DNA of 64,000 bases from Ananas comosus (lineage: Eukaryota; Streptophyta; Magnoliopsida; Poales; Bromeliaceae): the NCBI RefSeq assembly GCF_001540865.1, contig NC_033621.1, positions 24,713,134 through 24,777,133 on the forward strand, written 5' to 3'. Within the stretch, counting starts at the first letter, position 1. Each line of letters begins with the position of its first letter. Below are positions 1-12,387 of this stretch, in pieces. Under the pieces are notes generated by a model. It searched no databases. It saw nothing but the letters and a program-made list of their open reading frames with translations, and had not been told where the DNA came from. The position numbers were made by a program, and so were the translations under genes.

Positions 1-840
1 GTAGGGGAGTTGATGCTCTTTATGTAGCTTCTGGAATTGGGGAGTTTGTCAGGTTGAGATCATGCATGCAAAAGTGGTGAGCCTGTCAGGTTGGGATCAT
101 GCAAATTTTGCCGTGTTTGAAATGATCATATAAAGATGTGTAACTGCACAAAATTATCTAGTTACATATATACCCGTGCAAAATCTGAATTCTCATGTTA
201 TATATAATATATATATACACACACGCACACACACACACGCACACACACGCACACAACAGAAATATATGGAGTTTTGAGCTTTTGATTTATCCTATACTTA
301 GTTTGTCCAGAAATTTAGAGCAACTTCTCTGCTTCGGAAGATATGCGAAAATTAAAAGGTTACGAGCCAATCATTTATGGTATTACCATGAAATAAGCTT
401 TTAGCTCGCAAAGGGAAAAGGTAATTAAAGCTTTTGGTTATGTCGAGTTGGAAGCTTTTAAAACTAAAACTTTCTTAAAAAATCAACATAAACAACAGTT
501 CTGCAAAAGCACGAGCGACTGAAACAAGTACGATATATAGACCAAAAAGCCACTTCTCGGGCTCATGTACGCGTTGTGTCCATCATACGACATTTAAGGA
601 TGGTTTACTATTCTTTAATTAATAAGCATTTCTTTTTAGTTCCATGGGATTTTAAGGGCCAAACTTGATGAAATGTGATGCTCTCCATGTAGAAATCTGC
701 AACGAATTCTCCCAGGGATGCCGTGGTCAACAATTGAGTTTGAAGTCGGCGAAGGGAACCGACAATTACCGACATCACTAGCGAGAAAATGACTCGGCAG
801 CGAATCACCGGCAATTGCAGATTTTCAGTTATAAAGGTGG
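1..840. other. Gene-free left edge with AC-repeat tract
   Basis: No supportable coding sequence. A dinucleotide AC-type microsatellite lies at about 219-255 beside an AT run. The remainder is AT-rich unique-looking sequence upstream of the RPS27 promoter. Confidence 0.6.
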
Positions 841-858
841 CCTAAATTAGTAGGCCTA

Positions 859-1083
859 GGCCCACTTAACACTGGGCCGTATAAATAAAAGCCCAAATTC
901 CAAACATTCGACCCAGATCGAACGCTGCGCAATCGAACGGCTAATATTAACTGGTCTCATTAAATAAATAACGGTCTCGTTAGGGCTTTTTCTCTCTCTC
1001 TCCCGCTGCCGCTACTACCGTGTGCTCTGGTCTCCGAAGCACCCAAACACTTTCTAGGGTTTCCGAAGAGCTCCCTAGGGTTT
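859..1083 (+). promoter_or_regulatory. RPS27 promoter and leader: site II, TATA and telo-box motifs
   Basis: GGCCCA at 859-864 and TGGGCC at 873-878 are site II elements. TATAAATAAA lies at 880-889, and another GCCCA follows at about 891. A CT-rich leader at about 990-1003 precedes two copies of TAGGGTTT (telo-box on the opposite strand) at 1055-1062 and 1076-1083, just before the start codon. Site II plus telo-box is the established signature of plant ribosomal-protein and translation genes active in dividing cells. Confidence 0.8.
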
Positions 1084-1090
1084 CATCACC

Positions 1091-2272
<1,182 letters not shown>

Positions 2273-3254
2273 GTGGCGCGGGTGCAAGTTTACTATAGTC
2301 TTATTACATCGACTTGATTCGAGCTATTTAAGTCTTTGAGACTGAAATGAGATGTTACGGTTTGGTCGTTACGATTTTTCCTTTTCAAGCTGAAGTTTTG
2401 GTATTTGGTCTCATTTATTGTAGGTTGTTGATTTTGTTTAACTTGTTCTCATGTTGCTATTGTTGCATTTCTGGATCTTAATTGGAAAAATGAGTCTACG
2501 ATAATTGATACTGGATTGTTATCTATTGTGGTTCTGGAATGGATATGTAATTCGTCACTACAAATGCTTGAAATTGGTATTTTGTTTTAACTGGAAGTAC
2601 ACATTGCAGTTGATTCCGGTATTGGTGTCGAGCTAAATAGGGGATCATTTTCTTTACATTGAGTTTGTGTTGTAGAATAAGATTTGATTTTCTTGTTGGA
2701 TCACACAAGAGCTAATGATGCTGTGCCTTACCTTCTAACTATGTTGTTCTAGTTCTAGTTAATGGAAATGCTTTCTTTCGCATTGACAAGCTAGTATTAG
2801 TATTGCCTGTCAAAACATTCAACACTTTTACAGAAGACAAACATTTCATCGTCACTTTTAATTAACCAGTCTTATCTTCTGCAGAAAACTACTACTATTT
2901 AGAAACTTCTGCAAGAAAATAAACAAAAAAAAAGAGGGAGAGAAACACTGCTTACTAATCTTGTTCCAGAGAAAAAAGATGATCCAAACCAACATACAAA
3001 GGAATAGAAAAGGTATTTGTTTTCGATTAACAAAATGTGCAAGGAAAGAATGATCACAAGTTTGATCTTTAAAAGTGATAGAAGACGACGCACTAGTGGT
3101 GGAAGAAAAAGAGCTCTTCCCCAATATATACCAAATCCTACTAATCCATTTGACAATAGCTAGCACAAAAAAAGGTGATTCAAAACGATATATGTATACA
3201 CACACACACACACACAGAGGAGTAGAAAATACTAAGTTGAATTCAAACAAGCTT
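2273..3254. other. Convergent 3' region between RPS27 and REV7
   Basis: Contains the 3' untranslated sequence of both convergent genes. A short CA repeat lies at about 3197-3214. No further gene or RNA was recognised. Confidence 0.6.
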
Positions 3255-4870
3255 CTATTCAGCTGGAGCCATTGATTCCAATGGGCTGGGGTGTTCCAAA
3301 TAGAGCTGAACTCGTAAAGGATCGCTGCTCATCGACTTGATAGGAGTTATCTGCGGAGGCTGCATCCACTGCTTCGTGTCCGTCGGAATCCACAACTGCG
3401 CTTCCTCAGTGCTCTCCGAAGGAAGCGCATGGAAATATGCGGTGATCTCCCAACTACTACCTACACAAATAACAAGGCGAGAAAACGAAAAAATGTTAGC
3501 CAATCCCTTTGGTTGCATTTAGTAATAGATAGTGCCTTGAAATGGTAATCTAATAAGATATGTACCAGATGGGAGGGGTTTAGTGAGGGGTTCAGCAACA
3601 GTAAGCTTAACCAGGAAAGCCCTCAGAGCAAACTCAAGGTTCTCCTCCTCTACCTTGGAGCTGTATGATTGGTTCACCGTAAGTTTGAACACGAACCGCT
3701 CAACAGGTATGCGCTCCTTGTCGTAGAAGATGACGACCACCCTCTCAACCAACCCCTGCAATTTGAATGACATGAAGCATTTTCATTGCTTCAGAGTGGC
3801 AGGTAAATGCCGCAAATGTGTTTAAGAAAATCAAGACTCTCTAGCTAATTCTTTTCTGCATCAGCAAATCTTATGGCATTCCATTATGGTTCAAAGCAGG
3901 AATAGTTTTCGAAGGAGCCCAAACGCAAATATAAGTTACTTTGATCATTCATTCAAAGCTCGAAGAAAGAAAATAAGAGCGCTTGCGCGCTATCTTTTGT
4001 GCATAACAATTGAAACAAAACCACATCGCATGCACGAATAGTAACAACTACAAAAACAACAAGCACCTGATCGATCGCTGCTCAAATTAACCATGGCCAT
4101 TACAGCTAATTAATCACCAACCAACCCAAAACCCATTAATTGGAACTCTCAAAAAGAGTCCAAACAACGCGCGCACAGTTAAGTAGAAAGCGAAGAAAGG
4201 AAGGACCTTTTGAATGAAAGGTCGAAGACCATTAGTTGCGGAGTTGATATAGTTGGACAGTTGCGGATGCCGCGCCTTGTGCACCACCACATTCATATAC
4301 CTTCTCCTCTCAAATGCTCCTTTTCAACCCCCACACACGCATTAACACAAACAGTTGGTGTGCATAAATAAGGTAAAATGTACAGCAACCCCCTTCAGAG
4401 ACACGCCATTTTGAATTAGACCCCTCAACAATTAACAATCAACAATCAACAACTAACGAAGTTGCTAATTTTAACGAATTTAGAAAGTAACTTAAATCAA
4501 AGAAAGGCCTAGCTCAAAATGGCCTAAAGTTGAGGGGTTCTCCATACACCATTACACAGAAAACAAAATTTAAAAAAAGAAGCCTAAAAATTGTTTATAA
4601 AAAGAAAAAAAAAATCTAAATGGGTACCGGGAGGATAGAACCCTTTGAGGAAAACGATGGAGGTAATTGCCACTTCAAGGAACTCCACTAATATCCGAGC
4701 CGTTTCTCCTACGATTTGGTAAAACGTAAAGGATTCAAAAATAAAAGCGACTCCTGTTACCACTAATTAAGGAAGGGGGTGGTGAAAAATTGGTGAAAAT
4801 GAGGGGAGTAAATTGGGAAAAAGGCAATTGTATTAGTATTACCTTGAGGAGATTGGTTCTTACGGTCCAT
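3255..4870 (-). CDS. REV7: REV7/MAD2L2 HORMA-domain protein, DNA polymerase zeta subunit
   Basis: Non-catalytic subunit of translesion polymerase zeta. In this family it bridges REV3 and REV1 through its HORMA domain and acts in the nucleus in damage tolerance. Five exons in transcript order: 4870-4843, 4708-4628, 4319-4207, 3755-3566 and 3460-3255, all with GT-AG junctions and matching phases, giving 205 residues (plant REV7 is about 215). It starts MDRKNQSPQ. Exon 2 reads LVEFLEVAITSIVFLKGFYP. Exon 3 has the FERRRYMNVVV motif and exon 4 VERVVVIFYDKERIPVERFVF. Exon 5 ends in ITPIKSMSSDPLRVQLYLEHP, the safety-belt end of the HORMA fold. The start is the only ATG giving the conserved N terminus in phase. 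The gene looks intact. Confidence 0.93.
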
Positions 4871-5068
4871 GACGCTCCACTTGGATCTTTGTTTAAGGAA
4901 TTGTCAAATTTAAGTAACGAAAATAGCTTCGAATGAAAATTAGTAAAAGTTGAAAAGGCCAGCAAAATATTTTTCTTGTGGAACAAGTCTGCCACGTCAT
5001 CAACAACCACCAATGAAAACCCAACACATCAGAGAAATTGTTGTCGGGAGAAAAAGCTGTTTCCTTTT

Positions 5069-5279
5069 CATTGGGTTGGGCCTACAGACCCGGTGCAGAG
5101 GAAATATTCTTCGGAAGCAGGCTTACGGATCCAGATCCGTTATGGACCATACCCGGATCCATTAACTGCAGATACTTTTTCATCGGGTTAGGCCTACAGA
5201 CCCGGTGCAGAGGAAATTTCTTTGGAAGCCAGGCTTACGGATCCAGATATGTTATGGACCATACCCGGATCCATTAACC
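5069..5279. repeat. Two-copy tandem repeat (~112 bp unit)
   Basis: The segment 5069-5180 is repeated at 5181-5279 with few substitutions. Both copies contain GGCCTACAGACCC or a close variant, a CTTACGGATCCAGAT block and TTATGGACCATACCCGGATC. It lies between the REV7 5' end and the promoter of the next gene, about 130 bp upstream of that TATA box. A region enriched in GGATCC/GGATCCA sites is not otherwise explained. Confidence 0.85.
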
Positions 5280-5411
5280 CTTAACCGCAGTCGGTCGGGG
5301 CGCATACTTTGGATTAATTCGGAGCCATTAGATTGGTGATTAGCGGGGACTAATTATAATTTTATTAAATTAATCAGGATTAGACCGAATGAGTAGACCG
5401 CGAGGCGGTGC

Positions 5412-5419
5412 TATATATA
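5412..5419 (+). promoter_or_regulatory. TATA box of the 172-aa protein gene
   Basis: TATATATA in a GC-rich context, 1.2 kb before the start codon. It implies transcription starting at about 5440-5450. A purine-rich then CT-rich leader follows, and an 863-bp leader intron (5728-6590) separates it from the coding exons. Confidence 0.6.
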
Positions 5420-6608
5420 GGCCTCGTTAAGGCGGTGACCGTAGCGCGCCGCCTCGTGAAGGAGAGAAAAAAAGGGAGAGAGAGGGGGGAGGAGAGACGA
5501 AGACGACGAAGACGACTCAACCATTTTCTCCTCGTCTCCTCCTTCTCCTCCTCTCTCTATCGCTTTAGTCGAGCTCCTCTCTTCCTCCTCTGTGCCCTTG
5601 ATCGAGCTTTGAGTGCTTTGATCGCTAGATCGGGCTAGTTTGCGGCGGATCTGTTTAGATCGATCTCCAGATCTCGAGGTCTCGTAAGAGATCCCGCAAA
5701 CTAGGGCTCTTCGCTGGCGATTCCTTGGTAAGAGGATGAGATCCATGGTGAATAGTGTGTTGTTTGATTGTGTTTGCATCGGATCGGGGTTTCGTATGCT
5801 AGATCTGTAGTATATCACATTTGTATTCCATTTCGATCGGATATCTCGAACGATCCGATGAGTACTTTGTGTCTTTCTTCGCTGACTGCTGGGATCTCGT
5901 GTTCTCGTGCGAGATCGTGCGTACTAGTGTTCGTAGGGGGCTATTTCTTTGTAATAAGAAGAGATTTCTAGTCGATCGTTCTATTTTTTTTGTGATCACC
6001 TTGGATCTGTGGTTCCTTATCCTAGATTTACTGCTATACCCGATCTCTTCTGGAACAGAAGCTATTCTGAGGTTCTCCTTTGTGGATGGTGTCTACTGCC
6101 CTCATTTCCCTATTCAAATTGATAGCGCGGATGTGGAATAGTCGTGTTGTTTCAGCTCCATGTTATGGAAGATGTCGTTGATGAATTGCTTCATAGAATC
6201 ATTTGAAGGCCTTTGTGGTGACATATCCGACTTGCGTTTGATCTCTGCGTTTGAGCGTGTTCATATTTCCGATCTCCCTGTCTCCTTTTTTCAACGTATA
6301 TGGCCTTTTCATTTCCTACAAGGTCAGCTTTTGCGTTCGCTGACTATAAGTTTATTTGACCGCGCTTCTACTCTCAAGGAACTTATATCTCATCGATACA
6401 GCTTCTTTTGATATTTCCTAGTGGGAAAATGTATTCGACCGTCATCTGCAATTGCGTTTTATGGTTTTTCTGATCACCGGATTCTTTTGAAAAATTTGCC
6501 CAAAGCTGTGATTCCTTTCCCTTTTATGCCTCCTTTGTTCGAGTAGTTGCTTGAAAAAAATTAATTAACTGTCTACTCTTGTGTGTTCAGGTAAACAAAT
6601 TAGAAAGG

Positions 6609-7828
6609 ATGGAGAGCTGCCGTCTTAGGTCCAGTGGCATTGGGCAATTATTCACGGAGTGCGCAACCGACACGAGATGTTGGCAGAACGGTAGCCACTC
6701 GGTTCCAAGGGCTGATATTCTATGTCCTGAACCTCGCTGGGCCACAAGGGCTCCTGTGGCTGTAGATAATCTCAGCAGATTCAGTTCCAAGTCGAGATGG
6801 TAAGCTACTTGCAACAGTTGTTTTGGTTGAAATTTTTCATCATAAACTGTATGGATTTAAATTCTATACTTGTAAGTTCAATCTCGAGAAGCAATTGGCT
6901 CGCCTAATATAAGCGTATGCCATTTTATAGCATAAAAAGTGTTCTATATTAATTGACATAGGTAGCGTGCAGCCTCCAGATTTTTGGACCAAGGAAGTTG
7001 GATCGCTTGTTGATGGCTTACTAGCTAGTTTCGACTGTAGCTGCTTTTAGATTTTGTGCATTCTACTACCTGTCAGTCTAATAATTGGTCCTTTTCTCTA
7101 ACATGTGAAGAGGACATGTACATAAGCGTAGGGTTTTTCATGTCAACTGCCTCATCCTGGATTTTTTTTAAAAATAATAATAATAATAATAATTTTTGGT
7201 CGCTTTGGGTGCTAGTTTCCTTGCCAGTACTACTAAGCATGACAATCTAAAGAAATAGAGCTATTAAATTGTAGCCTCAGAAAACCCTCAGAAGTTTACC
7301 TGAGGGGATTCCATGTTGTGGAAAAGTGATCTGTTGTTTCCGTGTAGTAACTAGTAACTCTGACTCTGTTTTTTTAATTTCTTACAGCTTAGAGCCTTTG
7401 CAGAAAGCGGAATTGGGTCTTGGGATACTGGATATTATTCTCAGCAAGGTACTTCTCTATCCTCCCAATGCTTATTCCTTCATTATTATATCCAAAGTAA
7501 ATATTTACTGTAACCCCTTTACTTATTTGCTTATTTATTTATGTATTTTTGTGAATTTCAGAATGAACCTGAGGATGCTTTTGACATTGATGATGAATCT
7601 CCTTTCTTCTCCGGCTCACCGCCAGAACGAACGACTAACCCGATAATCCGCGACCCTAATTTCGTTAACCAGAGTTCATCGACGGCGTCTCCTATCAAAC
7701 CTTCATCTAGAGTACACAGAGGCTCCCCATCCTGCGCTCCCGCCTTCAGCACAAACCCGATACGGAGAATTGAAGGCTTTTCCTGCAACGAATCGGACAA
7801 CCACCGCATAGTCTCTGCCCATGCTTAA
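6609..7828 (+). CDS. Plant uncharacterised protein, 172 aa
   Basis: Not recognised as a named family. Three coding exons, 6609-6799, 7388-7448 and 7562-7828, join in phase through GT-AG introns to give 172 residues. A non-coding first exon (about 5443-5727) ends in G|GTAAGA and splices to 6591. The N terminus reads MESCRLRSSGIGQLFTECAT and is followed by a Cys-containing PRADILCPEPRW segment. The middle has short helical sequence (KAELGLGILDIILSK) and then an acidic stretch. The C-terminal third is rich in Ser, Pro, Asn and Arg and probably disordered. No signal peptide or membrane segment is visible. Codon phasing, splice sites and the long leader intron support a real expressed gene, but the function is unknown. 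Confidence 0.75.
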
Positions 7829-10649
7829 CCGACAACAGCCGCTGACCATCAAAATCCCTGTTTCTACTGTAAATTTTGATGTTAATAGTTCTCCTCTTAC
7901 AATTTCTGTTCATAGAGAATAGTGTGTCTTTGCTTGTACATAGGCCTGAGTCCGAGTTACATATATGCACATAGAATTTACCCGTGTGTTTTCGTGTGAG
8001 AGAGAGGGAGTTCCAGTGCGAAGAGTTTTTTTTTTTTAACCCCTGCATAATACCGTGTAAAAAGGAGATTTTGTGTATACTTTTCTTTTTGTTTTTTCAT
8101 TTTCTTAAAGTTGTACATACCTAAGATCAGCTCTATGTGAATATGGGAATGCAGTATTATTACTTTTTATATGCGATATATTCGTTGCGTGCGGACCTTA
8201 GCTTCTGGGTTGCTTCGTCGGACCGTTGTTTTATTTATTATGAGTAGCAGTCCACATCCTTCATTGTTCTTCAACATGTATATATAATATGTTGTCGTGT
8301 CCACATCCTTCATTGTGTCCACATCCTTCATTGTCTTTCAACATGTATATTATATATAATATGTGTCGTGTCTCTATGGCATCATTTGTGGCCACGTTGA
8401 CGGTGATCACTTTTGCCTTCATTGTTTTCAATTTGTATGTGTTGTGTTTCTTTGGCATCATTTGTGGCCACGTTGAGTGATCACTTTTGCTTTTCTTTTT
8501 TTTTTCCCTTTTTTTTTTTTTTTGCGCCTTATCTCAAAATTCCTGATAAAGTTCAAACATCTTTCAACGGCGTGTGCGAGTTTGCATTTTACACTATGCC
8601 GTATAAAGGGTACCGTTGGTAGGCATCTTTTTGTAGTTCTTTTGTAAGAAAGAGAAGTTAATGCAAACCTGAGATCGGATTAATCTTTTTCTTTTCCCTT
8701 TTTTTTTTTTATTTATAGAGTTTCACTATAATTTGTGATTGTACCCTGCTCACTGTAAGCTATTATTATGTGTTTTCACGGTACCGCAACAAGTCCCTAC
8801 TACTATAAAAAAAAAGTAGTTTGTTTGTTTGTTGAATATTTGGGAAGAGAGAGCGTAATGGTACTGATTTTTAAAGCATGTAATATATGTATAAATTATT
8901 GTCAGTACATCATCAACCACTAATAATATTAAATATGTTTATTTAATATTGCCATGCATGCAACTGAAAATATGCTGCTATGCAAGATCAAGGTGTGTAA
9001 ATTTTATCAAAGCGAGCCAAGCATCTTCTCCGCAGGAAAGGTGTCCGAGGAGTTGGTTGGCGACAGCTGATTTCATTTGGACGGCCGAGTTGGAGAGATT
9101 TGGCCGGCGATCGAGTTTGGATCTTTCGGGGGGAGGGAGTTGACTGCAGCTTCAGACTTTGCGTACGCGTGCACTCTTCAGCTCTCCGTCTGCCCCTTGT
9201 CATCATCAAGTGTTGAGATATTTTGCAGCAATTATCTATCCCATAATAATAATAATAATATTAACAATTAATTCGTATTGTGCATAAATTTAAAATTTAA
9301 AATTTGAGTTCTAAACTTTTGAATTTAGTGTATTTAATTAGGGATTTCTAGAGAGAACTTTATAATAAGAAGCGTATGGGTACTCCATCTCACCGAAAAA
9401 TACGAAGAAGAAAAAAATCTGAAGGGGAAAGAAAAGTAATTAATAGAGCATTTTCGAAACTACTAATTCGTAGATGTAGTAACTGAGACGGAAAAAAAAC
9501 TTAAGGAGACCCGAATATACGACAAAAGGAAGTCTAATAAACCAAGTCTTCTTAATTTATATGCATAAAATATATATAGTGACGTCTTGTGTGTATATTA
9601 AACTTCACCATGAGGAGACAATACGAAAATCTAATCCACTTTTTTGTATAAATTTTGATCGATGGTGAGATAGTCTAATTATTTGGTATGCAACACTCGA
9701 AAGTTTAAAACAGCTTGAAGATGCATCCAACTATCTCACCATGGATAGAGAGTGCACGTACATTCACACTTTCTTTTATTTTTTATTTTTTTTCTTTTGA
9801 GGAAGGTAGTCAGCTATATATATGTCTCGTTTATTTTTTAGAAAATAATAAGTTCGAATTTGAGATTTCGAGTACTATGAAACAATCATAATATGGACTT
9901 AAATTAAATAGAAGAAAATTAATAATATCAAGAGTCTGACATGACTCGAATTCGGAACCCCCTGCTCTGATGTCATGCGAAACAATTGTTATACTTTAAA
10001 AGATTAAACTGTTAGAGAATAATATTTATATATTTTAATATTTAACAAGTATAAAATGTAAGTCCTTAGTCAACTACACTACATACAGGCGGCGGTTGGA
10101 TATTCCAACCGGACACGCATGCATGACCATTTCTTTGCATCGGTGACTAAATATTTCTTCCCGTGTTTATCTTCTTAAAATAATAAAAAAGCATCAAACT
10201 TACTCATCCGTGAATTATAAAACATTTGATGTTGTGTCGAACACGATGGAGCTAGCTTTCGAATGCTGCATCTGAATCAAGTTTGTTAGCTTCTCAATTG
10301 AGGAAGGTAGCAGGGAAACAGCCTTATCCCGCCACTGGTACGTGTACATATATACATAATATATATTGACAAATTAAAAGAAGCACAATCTTTTTTTTTA
10401 TTTGTGTGTTACTCGCATATTTGTATGGCTTTGGACCACATGTTATTAATTGAAGAATAAAGTTGGGGGAGAAGCACTTTGAGAAAAAGCTGGCCCTTTT
10501 GTCTAGCTTTCGGCTTTTGGCTTTTGGTTCTTTTGTGGGGCTACAAAGGCATTGGATTCTTCAGGGACAACAGATAAATTGAGCTGCTTGTGTTGCGACT
10601 TGTGATTGGATAGCAGTGGGATCCGAATAAGAAAAAGTTACCCGAAATA

Positions 10650-10685
<36 letters not shown>

Positions 10686-10817
10686 GAGATATTGTAGAAT
10701 ATATATAATAAGAGCTATTTGAGAAATGTAGAAAAAAAATTTCTACAATTTAATTCTAAAATATGGCAAAAAGTTTGAAGTAATTAGATGTAATTTAAGG
10801 TGCTGAAATAAAAATAA
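7829..10817. other. Gene-free AT-rich stretch with scattered repeats
   Basis: The 3' flank of the 172-aa gene leads into AT-rich sequence. It holds short direct duplications (8251-8490), poly-T runs and an (AAT)-type run near 9243. At about 9935-10015 a degenerate block includes CTGCTCTGATGTCATGCG, whose reverse complement resembles a tRNA-Met primer-binding site of an LTR retroelement; this is weak. A GA repeat lies at about 10668-10688. No convincing gene was found. Confidence 0.5.
8251..8490. repeat. Cluster of short direct duplications
   Basis: TCCACATCCTTCATTGT occurs three times (8251, 8300 and 8318). A ~38-bp unit beginning GGCATCATTTGTGGCCACGT occurs at 8378-8415 and again at 8454-8490, a 76-bp period. 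It looks like local slippage or segmental duplication in the 3' flank of the upstream gene. Confidence 0.75.
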
Positions 10818-11046
10818 GGTTTAATTATAAAAGCTCCCTACATTTTACACTCTGTATCGTAAATACTTTTCTGTATTAAAAATTTAAACAGTATCAATCT
10901 TGCACTTTAATCTTGTATCAGATACTTTCAATTATTGAGGATTCTGCTAATTTTTGACGAAAATGTTAGCGGTGGTGGCTTGGCGAGATGAAGAGAATCT
11001 CTTACGTGAATAATTTTGCATATATGATTTCTGTTAAATTTTAGTA

Positions 11047-11953
11047 GGCCAATTTGCATAAAACAATCCATCTATTTTGGGTTTTTGGAAAAGCGGACTA
11101 TTTTTTTTGTTTTTGCAGATTCGGTCCGCTTTTTCAGCAAACTAATCAAAATACATTTATATCTTTTTCTCTCTCCTTTTTTTTTTCTCATTCTTTTTGT
11201 CTTTCTCTTCCTAGAGAAGAGCGGAGAGCCGGAGACAGCGGAGGCGGCCTATTTCGATTTTGTCCTGCATATCCTTACTCTCGTCCGCACACCCCCACCT
11301 TCCTCATCTCCGAGGCTACAGCGCTGCAGAGACCTCCACGGTGTCCGCGCCGGCATCAGCGCCGGCGAAGATACATCGTCGTTGGAAGCGGCAGAGGAGG
11401 AAGGAGAGGGAGAGAACGAGAAGGGCGGAGAAGGGCAAGAGAGGCGTCGTTGTCGGAGACAGTGGAGGAGAGTTGAAGAGAAAAAAAAAAAAAAATCGCG
11501 GCTTGGCCTCGGCAGGGTCGGAGGCGAGGAAGGTGCGGGGGTGTGCAGGCGAGAGTAAGGATGCGTCGGCATATTGTCGGCGCCGGCGAAGATGCGTCGT
11601 CGTGGGAAGCGGCAAAGGAGGAAGGAGAAGGAGACGACAAGAAGGGCGGGGAAGGGGGAGAGAGGCGTCATTGTTGGAAACAGTGGAGGAGTCGGAGAGG
11701 GAAAAAAAAAAAAAGTTACGGTGCGGCCTTGGCAGGGTCGGAGGCGAGGGTAAGGATGCGCCGGACAAGCCGCCTTCACCGCTCTCTTGGAAGAGAAAGA
11801 AAAAAAGAACGAGAGAAAAAAAAAATAGAAAGAAAAAAATATAAGGGTGTTTTGGTTAGTTTGCTGAAAAAACGGACCAAATTTGCAAAAAAGAAAAAGG
11901 CGGCCCGATTTTGCAAAAGCTCAAAATAAATAAATTTTTTATACAAATTGGCC
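11047..11953. mobile_element. Inner Mutator-like (Pack-MULE-like) element, 907 bp
   Basis: Terminal inverted repeats of about 110 bp begin GGCCAATTTG at 11047 and end CAAATTGGCC at 11953. Inside them, GGTCCGCTTTTTCAGCAAACTAA on the left is matched in inverse by the TTAGTTTGCTGAAAAAACGGACC block on the right. A perfect 9-bp target duplication, attttagta, flanks it at 11038-11046 and 11954-11962. The interior (about 11220-11790) is strikingly GC-rich and purine-biased compared with its surroundings, as in Pack-MULEs that have captured gene fragments. No transposase is present, so it is non-autonomous. It sits inside an older Mutator-like element. Confidence 0.88.
11360..11745. repeat. Internal tandem duplication within the inner element
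   Basis: A block running from GCGAAGATACATCGTCGTTG through GGAAGCGGCAGAGGAGGAAG to AGACAGTGGAGGAG (about 11367-11475) recurs at about 11586-11695 as GCGAAGATGCGTCGTCGTGG ... AAACAGTGGAGGAG. It is followed in both copies by an A-run, a GCGGCYTBGGC-like stretch and GCAGGGTCGGAGGCGAGG (11512 and 11731). The period is about 219 bp. It keeps overlapping open frames on both strands, but none resembles a known protein. Confidence 0.8.
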
Positions 11954-12220
11954 ATTTTAGTACTTACAGGTGTGCTTGATGAAGATTAAATATGCTTAAA
12001 GGTGTGTTATTTCAGCAAGCTAATGTTAAAATAAACAAAAATTTCTAACGGAGGGGCCAATTTGAGACAGTCATTAAAGTGCGGGATTGACATTGTCTAA
12101 ACATTTTATATAGAGAAAAGTACTTGAGATGCGAAGAAAAATGCAAGGCTTTTTTTCGATTTATGATTGAGCCTAAAAGTAACGAAACTCAAATTTTGGC
12201 AGTGGCTCACTCCCTCCAAA

Positions 12221-12373
12221 TTTTTTTTTTTTTTGAGATAGGTAGGACGCTACCCACTTCGTTTATTTTATTTATAAATAAATTTAGCTGAAAATATGAA
12301 TTAACTAAGATTCGAACTAGGGTCTCAGGTACCGACCACCAATTCCTTTGTCACTTGCTCTAGGGACGGACGG
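12221..12373 (-). mobile_element. tRNA-derived SINE (reverse orientation)
   Basis: Read on the minus strand: GTCCCTAGAGCAAGTG (A-box region), CTAGTTCGAATCTTAG (pol III B-box core GTTCGAATC), then GTGGGTAGCGTCCTACCTAT and a poly-A tail (T run 12221-12234). Flanking direct repeats tcactccctccaaa (12207-12220) and tcactccctccgaa (12374-12387) are a near-perfect target-site duplication. It belongs to the same family as the copies at about 21966, 27218 and 27899. Confidence 0.85.
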
Positions 12374-12387
12374 TCACTCCCTCCGAA

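Larger units (their letters stand above)
10818..12173. mobile_element. Outer Mutator-like MITE, interrupted by a second element
   Basis: Long inverted arms of about 150 bp: left from 10818 (GGTTTAATTATAAAAG...) and right, read inverted from 12173 (GGCTCAATCATAAATCG...). Both arms contain the matching block TACTTTTCT followed by TATCAATC/TGTCAATC and GCACTTTAAT. The flanks are taaaaataa (10809-10817) and taaaagtaa (12174-12182), 8 of 9 identical, as expected of a 9-bp Mutator target-site duplication. Without the inner insertion the element would be about 440 bp and non-coding. Confidence is high for the structure and moderate for the superfamily. Confidence 0.75.

Noticed and set aside
9930..10030. 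LTR retrotransposon primer-binding-site-like block
   Set aside because: Only a short match to a tRNA-Met site is present. There is no LTR pair, polyprotein or target duplication, so it is not listed as an element.
11249..11844. Several overlapping long open frames on both strands
   Set aside because: They lie within the GC-rich tandemly duplicated core of a transposable element, encode Arg/Glu or Ser/Pro low-complexity peptides, and lack introns or promoters.
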